DNA from: Tetraselmis striata
Taxonomy: Eukaryota; Chlorophyta; Chlorodendrophyceae; Chlorodendrales; Chlorodendraceae
Assembly (NCBI GenBank): GCA_006384855.1
Contig: VCJN01000407.1
Coordinates: 1-64,000, forward strand
Direction of reading: 5' to 3'
DNA: 64,000 bases
The notes beneath the pieces are model-generated. The model had not been told where the DNA came from, did not search any database, and saw only the letters and a program-made list of their open reading frames with translations. Shown here piece after piece: positions 15,383 through 24,794 of the stretch. The position numbers and the translations under genes were made by a program. Every line of letters starts with the position of its first letter. Within the stretch, counting starts at the first letter, position 1.

Positions 15383-16121
15383 GTGACGGTTTTAACGTCA
15401 GCTAATTTCGAGCTTCCTCATGAACCGGCTATGGACGTCAATCCTCCTGTGGAATCGGCCGGTGTTATCCGTAAAGGCTGGCAATTTTGGGACAGCTTCT
15501 CTGAATCAGTCAGAGACAGTCAAGTCAGAGATTGGGTCAGGCATGGCTACCGTATGAACTGGGCTGATGGTCCCGCATCACCCAGTCATCTGCCAAATCA
15601 CCCTTCCGCGCTGCAGCACCCCAATTTTATTGATGGGCAGATCGCTTTGTTACTGCCACTGGGCCATATCAGAGAAGAACCTATGCGTCCTGTGGTACTG
15701 AACCCTTTGGATGTGGTTCCCAAAACCCCATGGTGGACTCAGGCTGATCTGCGATCAGCGTCATGTCAACAAACACTTGGTTTACACTCCCTTCAGGATG
15801 GAGTCGGTATCTAAGTTGTCAGACCTGGTGAATCCTGGCGACAGGCTGACCAGCATAGATCTGACTCAGGGCTATTTCCATGTCCGCCTCCATGACTCAG
15901 CTGCTCCTTACAGCGGGTCTGAATGGAGAGGAAAATTCTACACTTGGCGAGATCTATGCTTTGGGCTGTCTGATGCCCCCCGCTGTTTTTCTAAAGTCAT
16001 GGGAGTTCTGGTACGACACTATCGCAATAGGGGCATCAAAATGCTCTGCTATCTAGATGACTGGTTGTTCATCTCCGACCCTGTCAGTAAGGCACATAGT
16101 AGCTGCTTCCGCCGCCGCTAA
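15383..16121 (+). pseudogene. Element 1 reverse transcriptase, frameshifted and truncated
   Basis: DIRS-type RT. The first part ends in LNPLDVVPK, and a one-base excess in the run AAAACCCC (about 15721) moves the frame to HGGLRLICDQRHVNKH. Then follow SIDLTQGYFHVRLHD, GKFYTWRDLCFGLSDAPR and the catalytic box LCYLDDWLFIS (YLDD). The frame ends at 16121, just past the active site, at a deletion. RNase H is absent. Confidence 0.8.
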
Positions 16122-16332
16122 CGCAGACGTCCCGCTCACTACTACATGGGGCTAGCATTGTGGCTGGAAGTCAATCTCTGCTCAGCTCCGCTACATGGGG
16201 CTGGATGAGGAGCACGTTCTGTCCGTATCGCGCGCGATCCTGTCACTTGCCGAAGGGGACGAACTGGACGATAGTGACGGTGATAGTTCACCATCCGACA
16301 CTGACTCGGATACCTCCCGGGACGCAACTTAG
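16085..16332 (+). pseudogene. Element 1 tyrosine recombinase tail joined to RT
   Basis: In another frame, beginning inside the RT end, the sequence reads VAASAAANADVPLTTTWG, one TAG, then HCGWKSISAQLRYMGLDEE, and an acidic tail to TAG at 16332. This aligns by pattern with the end of the element 3 recombinase (GAASAANAIGAPLSHIR, GGWATNSDVVLDYID), including the final catalytic-type Tyr. An internal deletion has therefore removed RNase H and the recombinase front half. Confidence 0.6.
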
Positions 16333-16532
16333 GTCCCGTTCTAATGGCAATTCTATACCGTGCTGGTGATGCCCGTTCCTGTGTTTGTATCCTGATTGAA
16401 TATAATTCCCTGTATAATTTGGCTCACATATGCCCGTGTACGGGCCCCGCCAGACCGGCCACTGTTCTTTCATCTGTTGGATCTTTTGGTCCCAGCCAAC
16501 CACGTACATTTTGATGCAAAATCTACGCTGTC

Positions 16533-16590
16533 TAGCTGCGAAAACTGTAGGGTTTCCTTGGAAGGAACGACCTAGGAAACCCTGGTTTTC
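16533..16590 (+). repeat. Palindromic B1/A2 junction of element 1
   Basis: GCTGCGAAAAC from the end of B1 is the reverse complement of GTTTTCGCAGC inside A2, and between them AGGGTTTCCT pairs with AGGAAACCCT. The result is an imperfect 21-bp-arm hairpin centred on the junction, a plausible recombinase site. Confidence 0.7.
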
Positions 16591-16745
16591 GCAGCGCCGT
16601 CAGGGTTAAGTGACGACCCTGCCGGCCCGGTACGCCAGTACCGGCCGGCGCCGGTCCGGCGGCGCCCTTTAACCGAGTATAAATACAGGGCGGCCGCGGA
16701 CCGGGGGCGCCTTCAGTTGTTGGAAGGCACCCGACTATATTGTCT
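16541..16745 (+). repeat. Element 1 repeat A2
   Basis: Second copy of A, about 205 bases, directly following B1. Its own TATA box lies at 16678-16685. Confidence 0.9.
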
Positions 16746-17101
16746 CCCACCCACCCGCCCGGAGACAATTATTCGCTTGTGTGGTACGTTTCCGGATGCT
16801 GCTCGATTTAGATTATGGGTAGTTGTGAAAGCGCCCGAGGTGGGGAGTGAATATCATTTTGATATACGTCATCCCACTACAGGGGTGTTGCGTGTCCGAT
16901 AAGCCCAGGTGCGCCAGCAATTAGTCCGGCTTTCCCAGCATCTTAGCCGTGATGAGAGGCCGAGAGCAGCATAGCGGAATGTACTGTCCTGATGAGCCAC
17001 GTGATCGCTGGTGGCATGTAATTTACAAACACCGGCGGGGGCTCGGGACGCGCGGCGCCTTTCCGGACACCATCCGGTCTGGCGGCCCCGTACCAGTCGT
17101 G

Positions 17102-17167
17102 GATCTTTTGGTCCCAGTCGACCCCGTACATTTTGATGCAAAATCTACGCTGTCTAGCTGCGAAAAC
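17102..17167 (+). repeat. Element 1 repeat B2
   Basis: About 60 bases matching B1 at 16479-16540, ending CTAGCTGCGAAAAC, the right terminus of element 1. Confidence 0.8.
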
Positions 17168-17276
17168 CACCGCTAGAAGCAGTCGTCGTCGTACTAAAAG
17201 ATCAACACAGCAAGTCGTACTGGTACCACACAAGCACCAGCGCGACAACCACCAGCAGTGACTACCTTCTCAAGCA

Positions 17277-18990
17277 GCACGTGGCGGCGGGGCCCTCAGG
17301 CATGCGCAACGAGTATCTCCGCTGCTTGGTGGGCGAATGCACCCTGGCGTCGGGCGCCGGGACATGCGGCGGTCCGCGCCATGCATGTCGGAGGTCGCCT
17401 CAATGTACCTCCAAGGTCGCTTGGCTATCCATCGGAGTGCTCGGGTGGCTCCACCGGCTCTTGGCCTCTGCTAGGCTTGTGGCCCCTGTCAAGAAGCTAG
17501 GCGAGGGCGGGCCCCGGACGTGCGCCCCATGGCAGTCGGGGAGGCGGAGCGGCGCGCAGCGGAGCGGGCGGTGGTTGACAACATGATTGAAAGAGGCGTA
17601 TGATGTGCCGGTGCTTGCGCCGTCTCAGCACTGCGTCATCATGCAGGGGACTCCGTGCTCATCCGTGGTGTCCGCCTCATCGCCGAGAAGCTTGGCGTGC
17701 GTGCCGCCATCGTCCACACTGACCTTCGCAACGCTTACAACGAGGAGTGACGCCGCACCATCATCCAACCACACATCGATTGCTCTCCTCTGCAGCTTGT
17801 CATCCCTGCAATCCTTGCCTCCCTCTCCACGGATTCGTTTCTACTTGTGGACGATCTATCCGCCCCTTTGCGGTCGGAGGACGGCGTTCAACGTGGCGCG
17901 CCGTTGGCCACGAAATCCTTTTGCGTCGCGATCCAACCCGAGGTGGAGGAATGCGACAATACGTTGAAAGTCACACGCGGGGCGGCGCGCTTCAACGCCG
18001 ACGATGGATATTTGGTGGGCCTGCCGGAGCATGTTTATTTGCTGGCCATGCACGCCTTCCGCACGCCCATCAAGGCGTCCGTGGGGCTGGAGCTGCACAT
18101 CGACAAGGGGCACGCGTACAACGTGGACATGGAGGCCGCGCGGCGTGAGGCTCCGGCCGACATCGAGTGGCCCAAGCTGGATGGTCACCTCAGCATCCCT
18201 GCCCTCCACGTGCCGCTCGGATCCCCATGGTAGTGTGTGCAAGCCTACATGCGTGGCAAGGCGGAGGAGCTACAAGAGGAGGTGGACACCAATCTGAGCA
18301 AGCTCCTACATGCCAAGCCCAGCCATCGATTAATACACCCACGCCATGCATCATTATGCACGGGCCATGCTCAGGAAGCAGCATTGCATGCATCACATCA
18401 TGTCGGGATATTGCCTCGGCAACTGCCTCCCGTCCGAAGTGGAGGCCTCCGCAAAGGCGGTGGGCGCCAACCCTTCACGGCGATCGAGCGGGTGCTCAGG
18501 GTCTTTTTTGATCCCTCCACGCACGGCACCGACAGCAATCCGGTGGTCGCCGACGTCCTGGAGGAGCTTTTGCATGACCCTTATCACATGGCAGCAGAGG
18601 CGGCTACTTTGAGGGAGAATGCAGTGGCCTAGGCGCGCAGCAGATTTCTCCTCCCTACTCGGTTGAAGGGCGCTGGCATCCGCCGCATGGCTACCGTTCG
18701 TGATGCCGCCTTCATCGGCTGCATGAACGACATCCTCCCGAGGTTCCTCACTAAGAACTTAGACACCAATAACACCCCCACCCATGGTTTCTTTGACCCT
18801 GCCACAGCTTCAGTCCGTACTTGGCCGAGGCAGCTTGAGCGCAATTTCGTCCGCCCGCCCATATGACCATTTCCTCAACGATGCTCGTGGGTTGGCCAGC
18901 TACGCCGCGGCGGTGCGCGAGGCGTGCGTGGGGCTGCATCCAGGCGGCTACTGTTGGCCACATTCTTTTGGAGGGATTATGTCCTAGCGT
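17277..18990 (+). pseudogene. Decayed non-LTR-type reverse transcriptase
   Basis: Broken over several frames, the motif order is that of a widespread RT family: AAGPSGMRNEYLRCL at the start, then VHTDLRNAYNEE (RT motif A), DGVQRGAPLATKSF (motif B), ARFNADDGYLVGLPEHVY (the active-site box, here NADD), GLELHIDKGHAYN, LHVPLGSPW, and a tail with GAGIRRMATVRDAAFIGC. In-frame stops and shifts occur near 17586, 17748, 18234 and 18630. It begins about 110 bases after element 1 but belongs to a different retrotransposon class. Confidence 0.65.
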
Positions 18991-19064
18991 TTGCGTGTGC
19001 GTATGCGCTGGAAACTATACTTTGCAATCCTGCCACATATATACTATATACTATATATATACAT

Positions 19065-19066
<2 letters not shown>

Positions 19067-19102
<36 letters not shown>
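19067..19102. repeat. GT microsatellite
   Basis: Eighteen GT units preceded by TATA-rich simple sequence. Confidence 0.95.
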
Positions 19103-19103
<1 letters not shown>

Positions 19104-19308
19104 TATATGTATGTATTTATACATATGTGTGTATATGCATGTAAATATGTATATGTAGCGCAAATATGGCAGCAGTTATTTGGGTTTTTAGTATATACAC
19201 CTACATATAGATTGCTGAGCATGTAAATAGTCGCTACATGTACCGGGAACCAGGAGTTTACTTCAACCATCTCTGCACTTGGTGGTTGCAGTTCTTTGCG
19301 TCGGTCCT

Positions 19309-19348
19309 TAGGGCTTTAGGGTTTTAGGATTTAGGGTTTGGGTTTTTA
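19309..19348 (+). repeat. Interstitial telomere-like patch
   Basis: Degenerate TTTAGGG-type units over about 40 bases. Too short to be a telomere; perhaps a repair or element-end relic. Confidence 0.6.
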
Positions 19349-19482
19349 CGGCGCGATGTGCCGGTTCGATTGCGCGTCGGGCATGATACACGCCGATGTC
19401 GTTTTCGCCCCGGGCACTAAATTTGTGACCATTACGTTCGCAAAAAGAAAAAGGCGGATCAGGACGTCAAAGGACAGGGTTT

Positions 19483-20000
19483 GTGATTTCTGAGATTCCC
19501 GGCTCTATTTGTCATTTTCGGCTGCTGCGGCGGCAGATTATATATTTGACTCGGCCTACTGGTAAGAAAGCTCTTGTTCGTCCTATCTTTCAGGGCTTTG
19601 TGGGAAAATGTGCCCGGTCTTCTCCGGGTGATACGGCTCCCAATGGCAAAATTATCGCATTTGCGGATTTGCCTAATGAACTCGGTACTTGTCTCAGTGG
19701 ATGGGCTCTACTATGGGCGTTACCGTTGAGGAGTTTCTAACTACTTACGGATCTCACTTTGCTTGCCGTAGTGGCGGTGCCACTGAGCCATCGAGCAGCA
19801 ACACGGGCGTTGCGATGCCCATAGTCGACGTTTGTCGTGGCCGCGTGCCGACGGGTCCTATGCGTGTCGTTTATTCTGCCGGAGATATCTTGAAACGAAC
19901 AACCGGGTCAACGACATATCGTGACACGGGTCATGAAACGCGCCGGAGCGGGACGTCGCGTGCATGCTGCGCAAAGGGGGGGATTTGCCGGGGGGAAGGG
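19483..20000 (+). pseudogene. Decayed tyrosine recombinase, different from elements 1-4
   Basis: Two overlapping frames together read like the C-terminal catalytic half of a tyrosine recombinase. The first gives ICHFRLLRRQIIYLT and ALVRPIFQGFVGK. The other gives TTYGSHFACRSGGATE (an HxxR-box-like segment), GVAMPIVDVCRGR and MRVVYSAGD with a terminal Tyr. At least one frameshift near 19700 is needed, and the end runs into G-rich repeats. This is pattern recognition only; a profile search is needed to confirm it. Confidence 0.4.
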
Positions 20001-20299
20001 GGGGGGGTTGCATGAAGGAGGGGGGGCGGGGTGGAAAGGTTTGGGGGGGGGGGGGGGGGGGGTAGCGTGCAATCCATGGGATACGGGCGCTGTGTTATTT
20101 GAGCGATGTTGGGAGATGAGCGGCGATGGTAGTGGAGATTATGTGGTATCACGGCGTCGGGGTTGCAAGATGTCGCCGTTGCACGGACAACATTGTGATT
20201 CCCACGCCATGTTGGGAGATAATAATGCACGACGCGCCGGTTACACGTGGCCACATGTGGTAATAATCATACAGTGACGAACACTGCTGCTGTGCGCTC

Positions 20300-20950
20300 G
20301 GTGCATATTGCATGTCCGGGGTTGATGAAAACACGCAAGTTGTGAACGATAATGGGTAAAAAAAAACAATTACCACGCATGTAACGATTTAACGTTAACA
20401 CAATGTATCGTCACTGTCTAACAGTGTGCGGTGGGGACATATATATTGTCCGGCGTTTACGACTTGTAACGATTTCACGTTGACACGATATAGCTTGACT
20501 AACATTGCGGCCGTGCGCTGAGGGCATACCTTCTGTCGGCGGGTTGATGAAAACAAGCATGATGACGATCATGCCCTTAAAAACAGTTCCGAAACTGATA
20601 AAACCTTTTAAGACGGAATTTCAGCTCATGTGGCCTACATCATCATATGAAATCCGCCAACACCCTTATCTGAGTGGAGTCTTAAAGATTCTCAAAAGCA
20701 TTCAGCAAGTCATTCCTCTTTCATTCCATGTGCTCAAATTCAAATATGAGCGCATCGTCTCAAAGTCGTGAACGATGATGGGCTGTGACAAAAAACAACT
20801 ACCTCACCTGTAACGATTTAACGTAAGGTTGCTGACACGATATATCGTTACTGACATTGGTAGACCGGGACATATTGTCCGGGCTGATGATAACGTACAA
20901 ACGGCATACTCGTATGAACGATCGTGGGTGATATGAACAGCCGTGCGTGT
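20300..20950 (+). repeat. Diverged tandem repeats interrupted by AT-rich insert
   Basis: TGTAACGATTT recurs at 20379, 20465 and 20809. It is followed by GACACGATAT-like, CATATTGTCCGG-like, TTGATGAAAAC-like and GAACGATNATGGG-like blocks, so about three diverged units lie in tandem. The middle unit is split by about 190 AT-rich bases (20575-20765) with no match to the unit. Confidence 0.6.
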
Positions 20951-21099
20951 CCCAGGTGAGTCAGGATGAGGCACAACATAGCAGGCGGCAGGCCCCGGGA
21001 TATCCCTTCATGCAGCATAGTGACTCATATCATGATCTCATGTGATGAGAGGGCACTTACAGTAGTGGATGAGTGTGTACGCAGACGCACCGACACACA

Positions 21100-21715
21100 C
21101 AAGTGTTGGGCACAAGTACCCGGCTAATCAGTCGAACTTCCTCGTAACCATGCCTTGCTCTATGTTGTAGCTGTGACACCGCGAGGTAGTCGTGCTCGTC
21201 ACTCGCGGATTTTGAACCGGCACGGCCAGTCTGGATTGGCTCTAGCAAGCCGGGGCGCATTGGGGCTCCCCCGCCGTGTGCCGCCTTTCCCGCATCGCGC
21301 AGACTGGGCATGCATGTCCGCTTGAAGCGACTCTCGTGTCGGCTCGGCGACTGGTTCTTCATCGCACATGGCGGTAACACACGCCGGACTTACGGACGAG
21401 AATATCACATCACTCGGATGGTGAGCTGAGTGCGGTCTTTCAACAACATGTGGCCTTGCTCTCAACTTGTCACGGGACAGTTAATCGGTTGTGTGGATTG
21501 TGGAACACGGCGAAATTGGAAGATGACACGCTCTACTGTTACGGGTGCTTTTATGTCTGCTCGTGCTGCACACGAAGGTAAGGGGCACAGCGACGGGCCA
21601 ACTAGCAACCCGTACCGCTCCTGCAGCACATGCAGCTAGAAAGCGGTTAGGAGAGGAGGAGGAGAGGAGGAAACCCCATAAACTGGTTACATGAGCCAGC
21701 TGCAAAATTCAAACC
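21100..21715 (-). mobile_element. Element 5: truncated relative of element 3
   Basis: On the minus strand, bases 21715-21490 resemble the element 3 A repeat (shared GCGGTTAG, CCCCATAAACT and TTTATGTCTGCTCGTGCTGCA-like stretches). Bases 21420-21100 then encode a broken copy of the Gag-like N-terminus (DYLAVSQL..RARHGYEEVRLISRV, compare DYLAVPELLQRADSGYEAVRPVSRV in element 3). The rest is missing. Element 3 lies immediately beside it. Confidence 0.65.
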
Positions 21716-21878
21716 CTAAGCCCCATAAACTAGTTCTTGAACAAAACGCAATACCTACATTTCAAAGTTGAGTCTGGTTTTGCCAAAAAGGTCGCGCAGG
21801 CTGTTTTACACGGTCAAGAGCCGAAATTGGCAGGAAGGTTTAGCGAAAAGCGTGGAGGGAAAACGGAGTCAGGGGGGG

Positions 21879-22064
21879 CGCTGCGTGGAACGCAGCGAAA
21901 ACTGGAAGATGGCAGGCTCAGCTGTTCTGGCTGCTTTTATGTCTACTCGTGCTGCACCCAACAAGGGCGCAACAACAGTTACTAGTTCCCGTACCACTGC
22001 GCAGCACTTGTAGCTGAAAAGCGGTTAGGTCAAGGATGGAAACCCCATAAACTAGTTTAGATCA
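21879..22064 (-). repeat. Element 3 repeat A2
   Basis: 186 bases, by eye identical to 24795-24980. The outer end holds the palindrome AAACTAGTTT. Confidence 0.9.
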
Positions 22065-22143
22065 TTTCAAAGTTGAGTCTGGTTTTGCCAGTCTTGAGCG
22101 AACGTAGAGAGCGGTGGATTGACGGAGAAGGGGTAGCGCCAAG

Positions 22144-23769
22144 TCATGAAGGAGGCACTGGGAAGGCCACCGCTGCGGAGTCCTGTTGGACTTGGAAGTG
22201 GCGGAGGGGGGCGATGTGTCCAAAGAAGAACCACGCGCCAGGAGAAGGAAGAACGTTGGGGTCGATGTAGTCCAGAACGACATCGGAGTTAGTGGCCCAA
22301 CCGCCTTGGTAGCGGATGTGGGACAGTGGCGCTCCGATGGCGTTTGCTGCAGAGGCTGCGCCCTTGCGTAGACTGTGTGAAGTCCAGGAAGTGCCAGCAG
22401 GAGGGGCAGCGTTGACTAGGTTGACCGCTGTAGACAACCAGTCTGACATCGTAGCCGCAGTCCAAGGTTTTGACTGCTCAGCCACATTGACAGCCCAGAA
22501 GTTGGAGGCAGCCAAGCCAACAGTAACCAGGGGGACAGACTGGACGTTGTCGATGAAGTAGCGCAAGAGTCGTGCCACTCGAGGGTGCTCGGACACTGGA
22601 AGGAGAAGTACGCGCAGGTCGTCGGGTCCCCGACGGCCAGCGCGACCCTTCTCGCGGTAGATCTGCAAGGTGATGTTGTAGGTGTCGACATGCACATCTT
22701 GCGCTCGACAGGAGACGCCAGTAAGGCCCCTGGCAAAGAACAGGAAGTTGACAACCGAGGCCAAGAGGGCTCGGTAGTCGAGGTGGGACTCTGGGTAAGG
22801 AGCAGACACAATTAGCTCGGCCTTTGAGACGAAGCGGTAAGCTACATCCGCAGGCAGAGGGACACGCAAAGGGGCAGCGTCCAGTCGGCGCTGCCGCAAC
22901 ATTAACCCACGCCTTGCCGAAGTGAGGTGTAGGCTGTCCTTGGCGATCGGGACGAGGTTGTGAAGCTCGAAGAAGGTGTTGATGGCAGACAGGTAGGGCT
23001 GCAACGACTTAGCTGCGATGTGACCTCGCTCCCCGATCCAGGCAACGTACCGAACAACAGTAGCAGTAGTCGCTTCCAGCGGGCTGATGTTCTCGGAGTC
23101 GTGGTAGAACTCAGCGAACTGAGACAGTCTGCCGGCGTAGCTCTTGAGGGTCTGCGCGCTGAGGGAGCTGGAGAGCAGGTCCAGCGTCCGCTGGCCTAGC
23201 TCGGCTGAGCCGAACGCGTCCTGCAGCCGAGATCGCAGCGACGCAGCCCATGGAGCGATCGCTGCGGGCTCGTCGATTACGTAAGTGCGTCGTTTTACTG
23301 ACAGAGTTCCACCGGGACGGCTACTGTTCGCAAAGTACTCGGCAGCAGCGGTTAGGTTCCCGGCGGTTGGCCGGTAGTTGCTGGACGGGTTTGCAGTAGC
23401 TGCAGTACGGGTTTGCGGGGCTAGGTTCAGGTAAGAGGGCCGCCCCGCGCGCCCTTCGCGCTCGTAGCGCCTGTCCCGTGCGTAACGTACACGCGCGAAA
23501 CTTGGTCGTTGCGAACCGGTTGTAACACGTAGTGTAACAACCGACGAACGCAGAGATGGGGTTGTAAGAAAGGCGGATGGTTGAGCCGCCATGTGCAGGT
23601 GTGCGGATGGTTGAGCCGCACTCGGCTGTAGCTGTAAGAAGCGCCGCACCGAGGAAGGTCTAAATGAAGTCTGTAAGGTGGGGGGGTCAGGTCCTGACAC
23701 AGGGCGCTCATCCCGCCGTTGAGCTGCAAGGGTGCGTCTTGCGGCGGTCACCGAAAGGTGGCCTCGCAA
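22144..23769 (-). CDS. Element 3 tyrosine recombinase
   Basis: A DNA strand-exchange enzyme that would integrate the element. The frame is open from 23769 to TAA at 22144 (541 codons) and continues the Gag frame upstream beyond one TGA. The N-terminal third is Pro/Gln/Ser rich. The SAM-like core-binding part includes LSAQTLKSYAGRLSQFAEFY and ATVVRYVAWIGERGH. The catalytic part has FFARGLTGVS (first Arg), then WTSHSLRKGAASAANA (HxxR box), IRYQGGW, and VVLDYIDP (nucleophile Tyr). All expected catalytic-type residues can be seen. No ATG occurs near the frame start (first in-frame Met about 60 codons in), suggesting expression as a Gag fusion. Confidence 0.85.
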   Translation of the reverse strand: MRGHLSVTAARRTLAAQRRDERPVSGPDPPTLQTSFRPSSVRRFLQLQPSAAQPSAHLHMAAQPSAFLTTPSLRSSVVTLRVTTGSQRPSFARVRYARDRRYEREGRAGRPSYLNLAPQTRTAATANPSSNYRPTAGNLTAAAEYFANSSRPGGTLSVKRRTYVIDEPAAIAPWAASLRSRLQDAFGSAELGQRTLDLLSSSLSAQTLKSYAGRLSQFAEFYHDSENISPLEATTATVVRYVAWIGERGHIAAKSLQPYLSAINTFFELHNLVPIAKDSLHLTSARRGLMLRQRRLDAAPLRVPLPADVAYRFVSKAELIVSAPYPESHLDYRALLASVVNFLFFARGLTGVSCRAQDVHVDTYNITLQIYREKGRAGRRGPDDLRVLLLPVSEHPRVARLLRYFIDNVQSVPLVTVGLAASNFWAVNVAEQSKPWTAATMSDWLSTAVNLVNAAPPAGTSWTSHSLRKGAASAANAIGAPLSHIRYQGGWATNSDVVLDYIDPNVLPSPGAWFFFGHIAPLRHFQVQQDSAAVAFPVPPS

Positions 23770-23805
23770 GGCTCCTGCAGCTCCGACGAGCGGCGCCCCA
23801 CGCCG

Positions 23806-24681
23806 TCACTCGTGCTCACCTTCGCGGCCGCGTCCACGTCCGCCGCCACGTCCTCGCCCACGCCCGCGACCTGCAGCTGCAGCCGCTACTCGAGAAGTAG
23901 CGGTCGCCTTGGCGCTGCTGGCAACGGTCGCCTCGAAGACACGACGCTCGTAGTCCCTCATGAGGTCCCCAAAAATCGCAGAACCCAGATGCTCCGAAGC
24001 GGGCTGAAAATGCTGAGCTCGCAGCACATCCAGAACACCTTGGTCACCGTGCACACGCTTGATCTCATTCAGCCTCCGCAAGAAGGCTAGACGAAAACGA
24101 AACGCCTTGTCGATGGCCTCGGCGTGATTCCGAGCTCTCGCGAGGTAGGGGGTGAGGTCCTGGTTAGTGGCGGGGACGTAAGGTAGCAGCTCGTCGAGCG
24201 CCACGAAAAGGGCGGCCATGTGGGCCCCGAAACACGACATCCACAAGTACTCCTCCTGGGCCGGCAGACGCCGGTCATCCTGCTTGAGGTACTCGTTCGT
24301 TAGGTCGGTGCTCAAAGGGAAAAGTCCAGGCACTCGGCTGACCGGTCGAACGGCCTCGTAACCAGAATCTGCTCTCTGCAGTAGCTCTGGCACCGCGAGG
24401 TAATCATCCTCGGCACTCACGGATTTTGCTCCGACACGGCCGCTCTGGGCTAGCTCTAGCAAGTCGGGGCGCTCTGCGGCTCCCCCGCTGCCTGTCGGCT
24501 GTCCCGCGAAGCGCTGCCCGGAGCCGGAGCCATGTGCCCCTTCTCCATCAACAACACGATCACGAGCCGTCAATTGTGCCACAGCTGTAGCCAGCTCTCG
24601 CAGTAATGAAGACTGGGCCCTCATATCTGCGTTCAGCGACTCCAACGTCGGCTCATCGACGGGTTCTTCTCCATCTGGCAT
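23806..24681 (-). CDS. Element 3 Gag-like ORF
   Basis: 291 residues from the ATG at 24681 to a TGA at 23806. It is acidic and Gly-rich at the start (MPDGEEPVDEPTLESLNADM). The helical middle contains DYLAVPELLQRADSGYEAVRPVSRV and EEYLWMSCFGAHMAALFVALDELLPY. The Arg-Gly-rich tail (GRGRGRGRGGGRGRG) suits nucleic-acid binding. There is no zinc knuckle. The following recombinase is in the same frame, 12 codons past the TGA. Similar ORFs precede Pol in DIRS elements, hence Gag-like; the function is inferred. Confidence 0.65.
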   Translation of the reverse strand: MPDGEEPVDEPTLESLNADMRAQSSLLRELATAVAQLTARDRVVDGEGAHGSGSGQRFAGQPTGSGGAAERPDLLELAQSGRVGAKSVSAEDDYLAVPELLQRADSGYEAVRPVSRVPGLFPLSTDLTNEYLKQDDRRLPAQEEYLWMSCFGAHMAALFVALDELLPYVPATNQDLTPYLARARNHAEAIDKAFRFRLAFLRRLNEIKRVHGDQGVLDVLRAQHFQPASEHLGSAIFGDLMRDYERRVFEATVASSAKATATSRVAAAAAGRGRGRGRGGGRGRGREGEHE

Positions 24682-24794
24682 GGTAACGCACGGACGTACG
24701 GACGAGAATATCACACTCGGGTGGCGAGCCGGGTGGGGTCTTGAACAACCTGGGGTGACCTTGCTCGCAACGGGTTACGAGACAGTTTTTACAT

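Larger units (their letters stand above)
13566..17167 (+). mobile_element. Element 1: DIRS-order (PAT-like) retrotransposon, internally deleted
   Basis: The order is A1 (13566-13775), ORFs, B1 (about 16479-16540), A2 (16541-16745), a 356-base spacer, B2 (about 17102-17162). A and B are each present twice in direct orientation but split, as in PAT/kangaroo elements of the DIRS order. Inside are a Gag-like ORF, a CCHC zinc-knuckle ORF, and a DIRS-type reverse transcriptase with one frameshift. RNase H and most of the tyrosine recombinase are gone; only the recombinase tail remains. A TATA box sits in each A repeat. The two A copies differ by a few substitutions and short gaps, so the element is not brand new. 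Confidence 0.85.

Noticed and set aside
13566..16745. Interpretation of the A repeats as ordinary LTRs of a Ty3 element
   Set aside because: The RT is of DIRS type, a second repeat pair (B) is interleaved, and a tyrosine recombinase tail is present instead of an integrase.
19363..19395. GGTTCGATT as a tRNA B box
   Set aside because: No matching A box, acceptor stem or anticodon loop can be formed around it.
20501..20540. Short AT-rich palindromic repeats as a CRISPR-like array
   Set aside because: Units are diverged, unequal in length and lack constant repeats with unique spacers; the DNA is eukaryotic.
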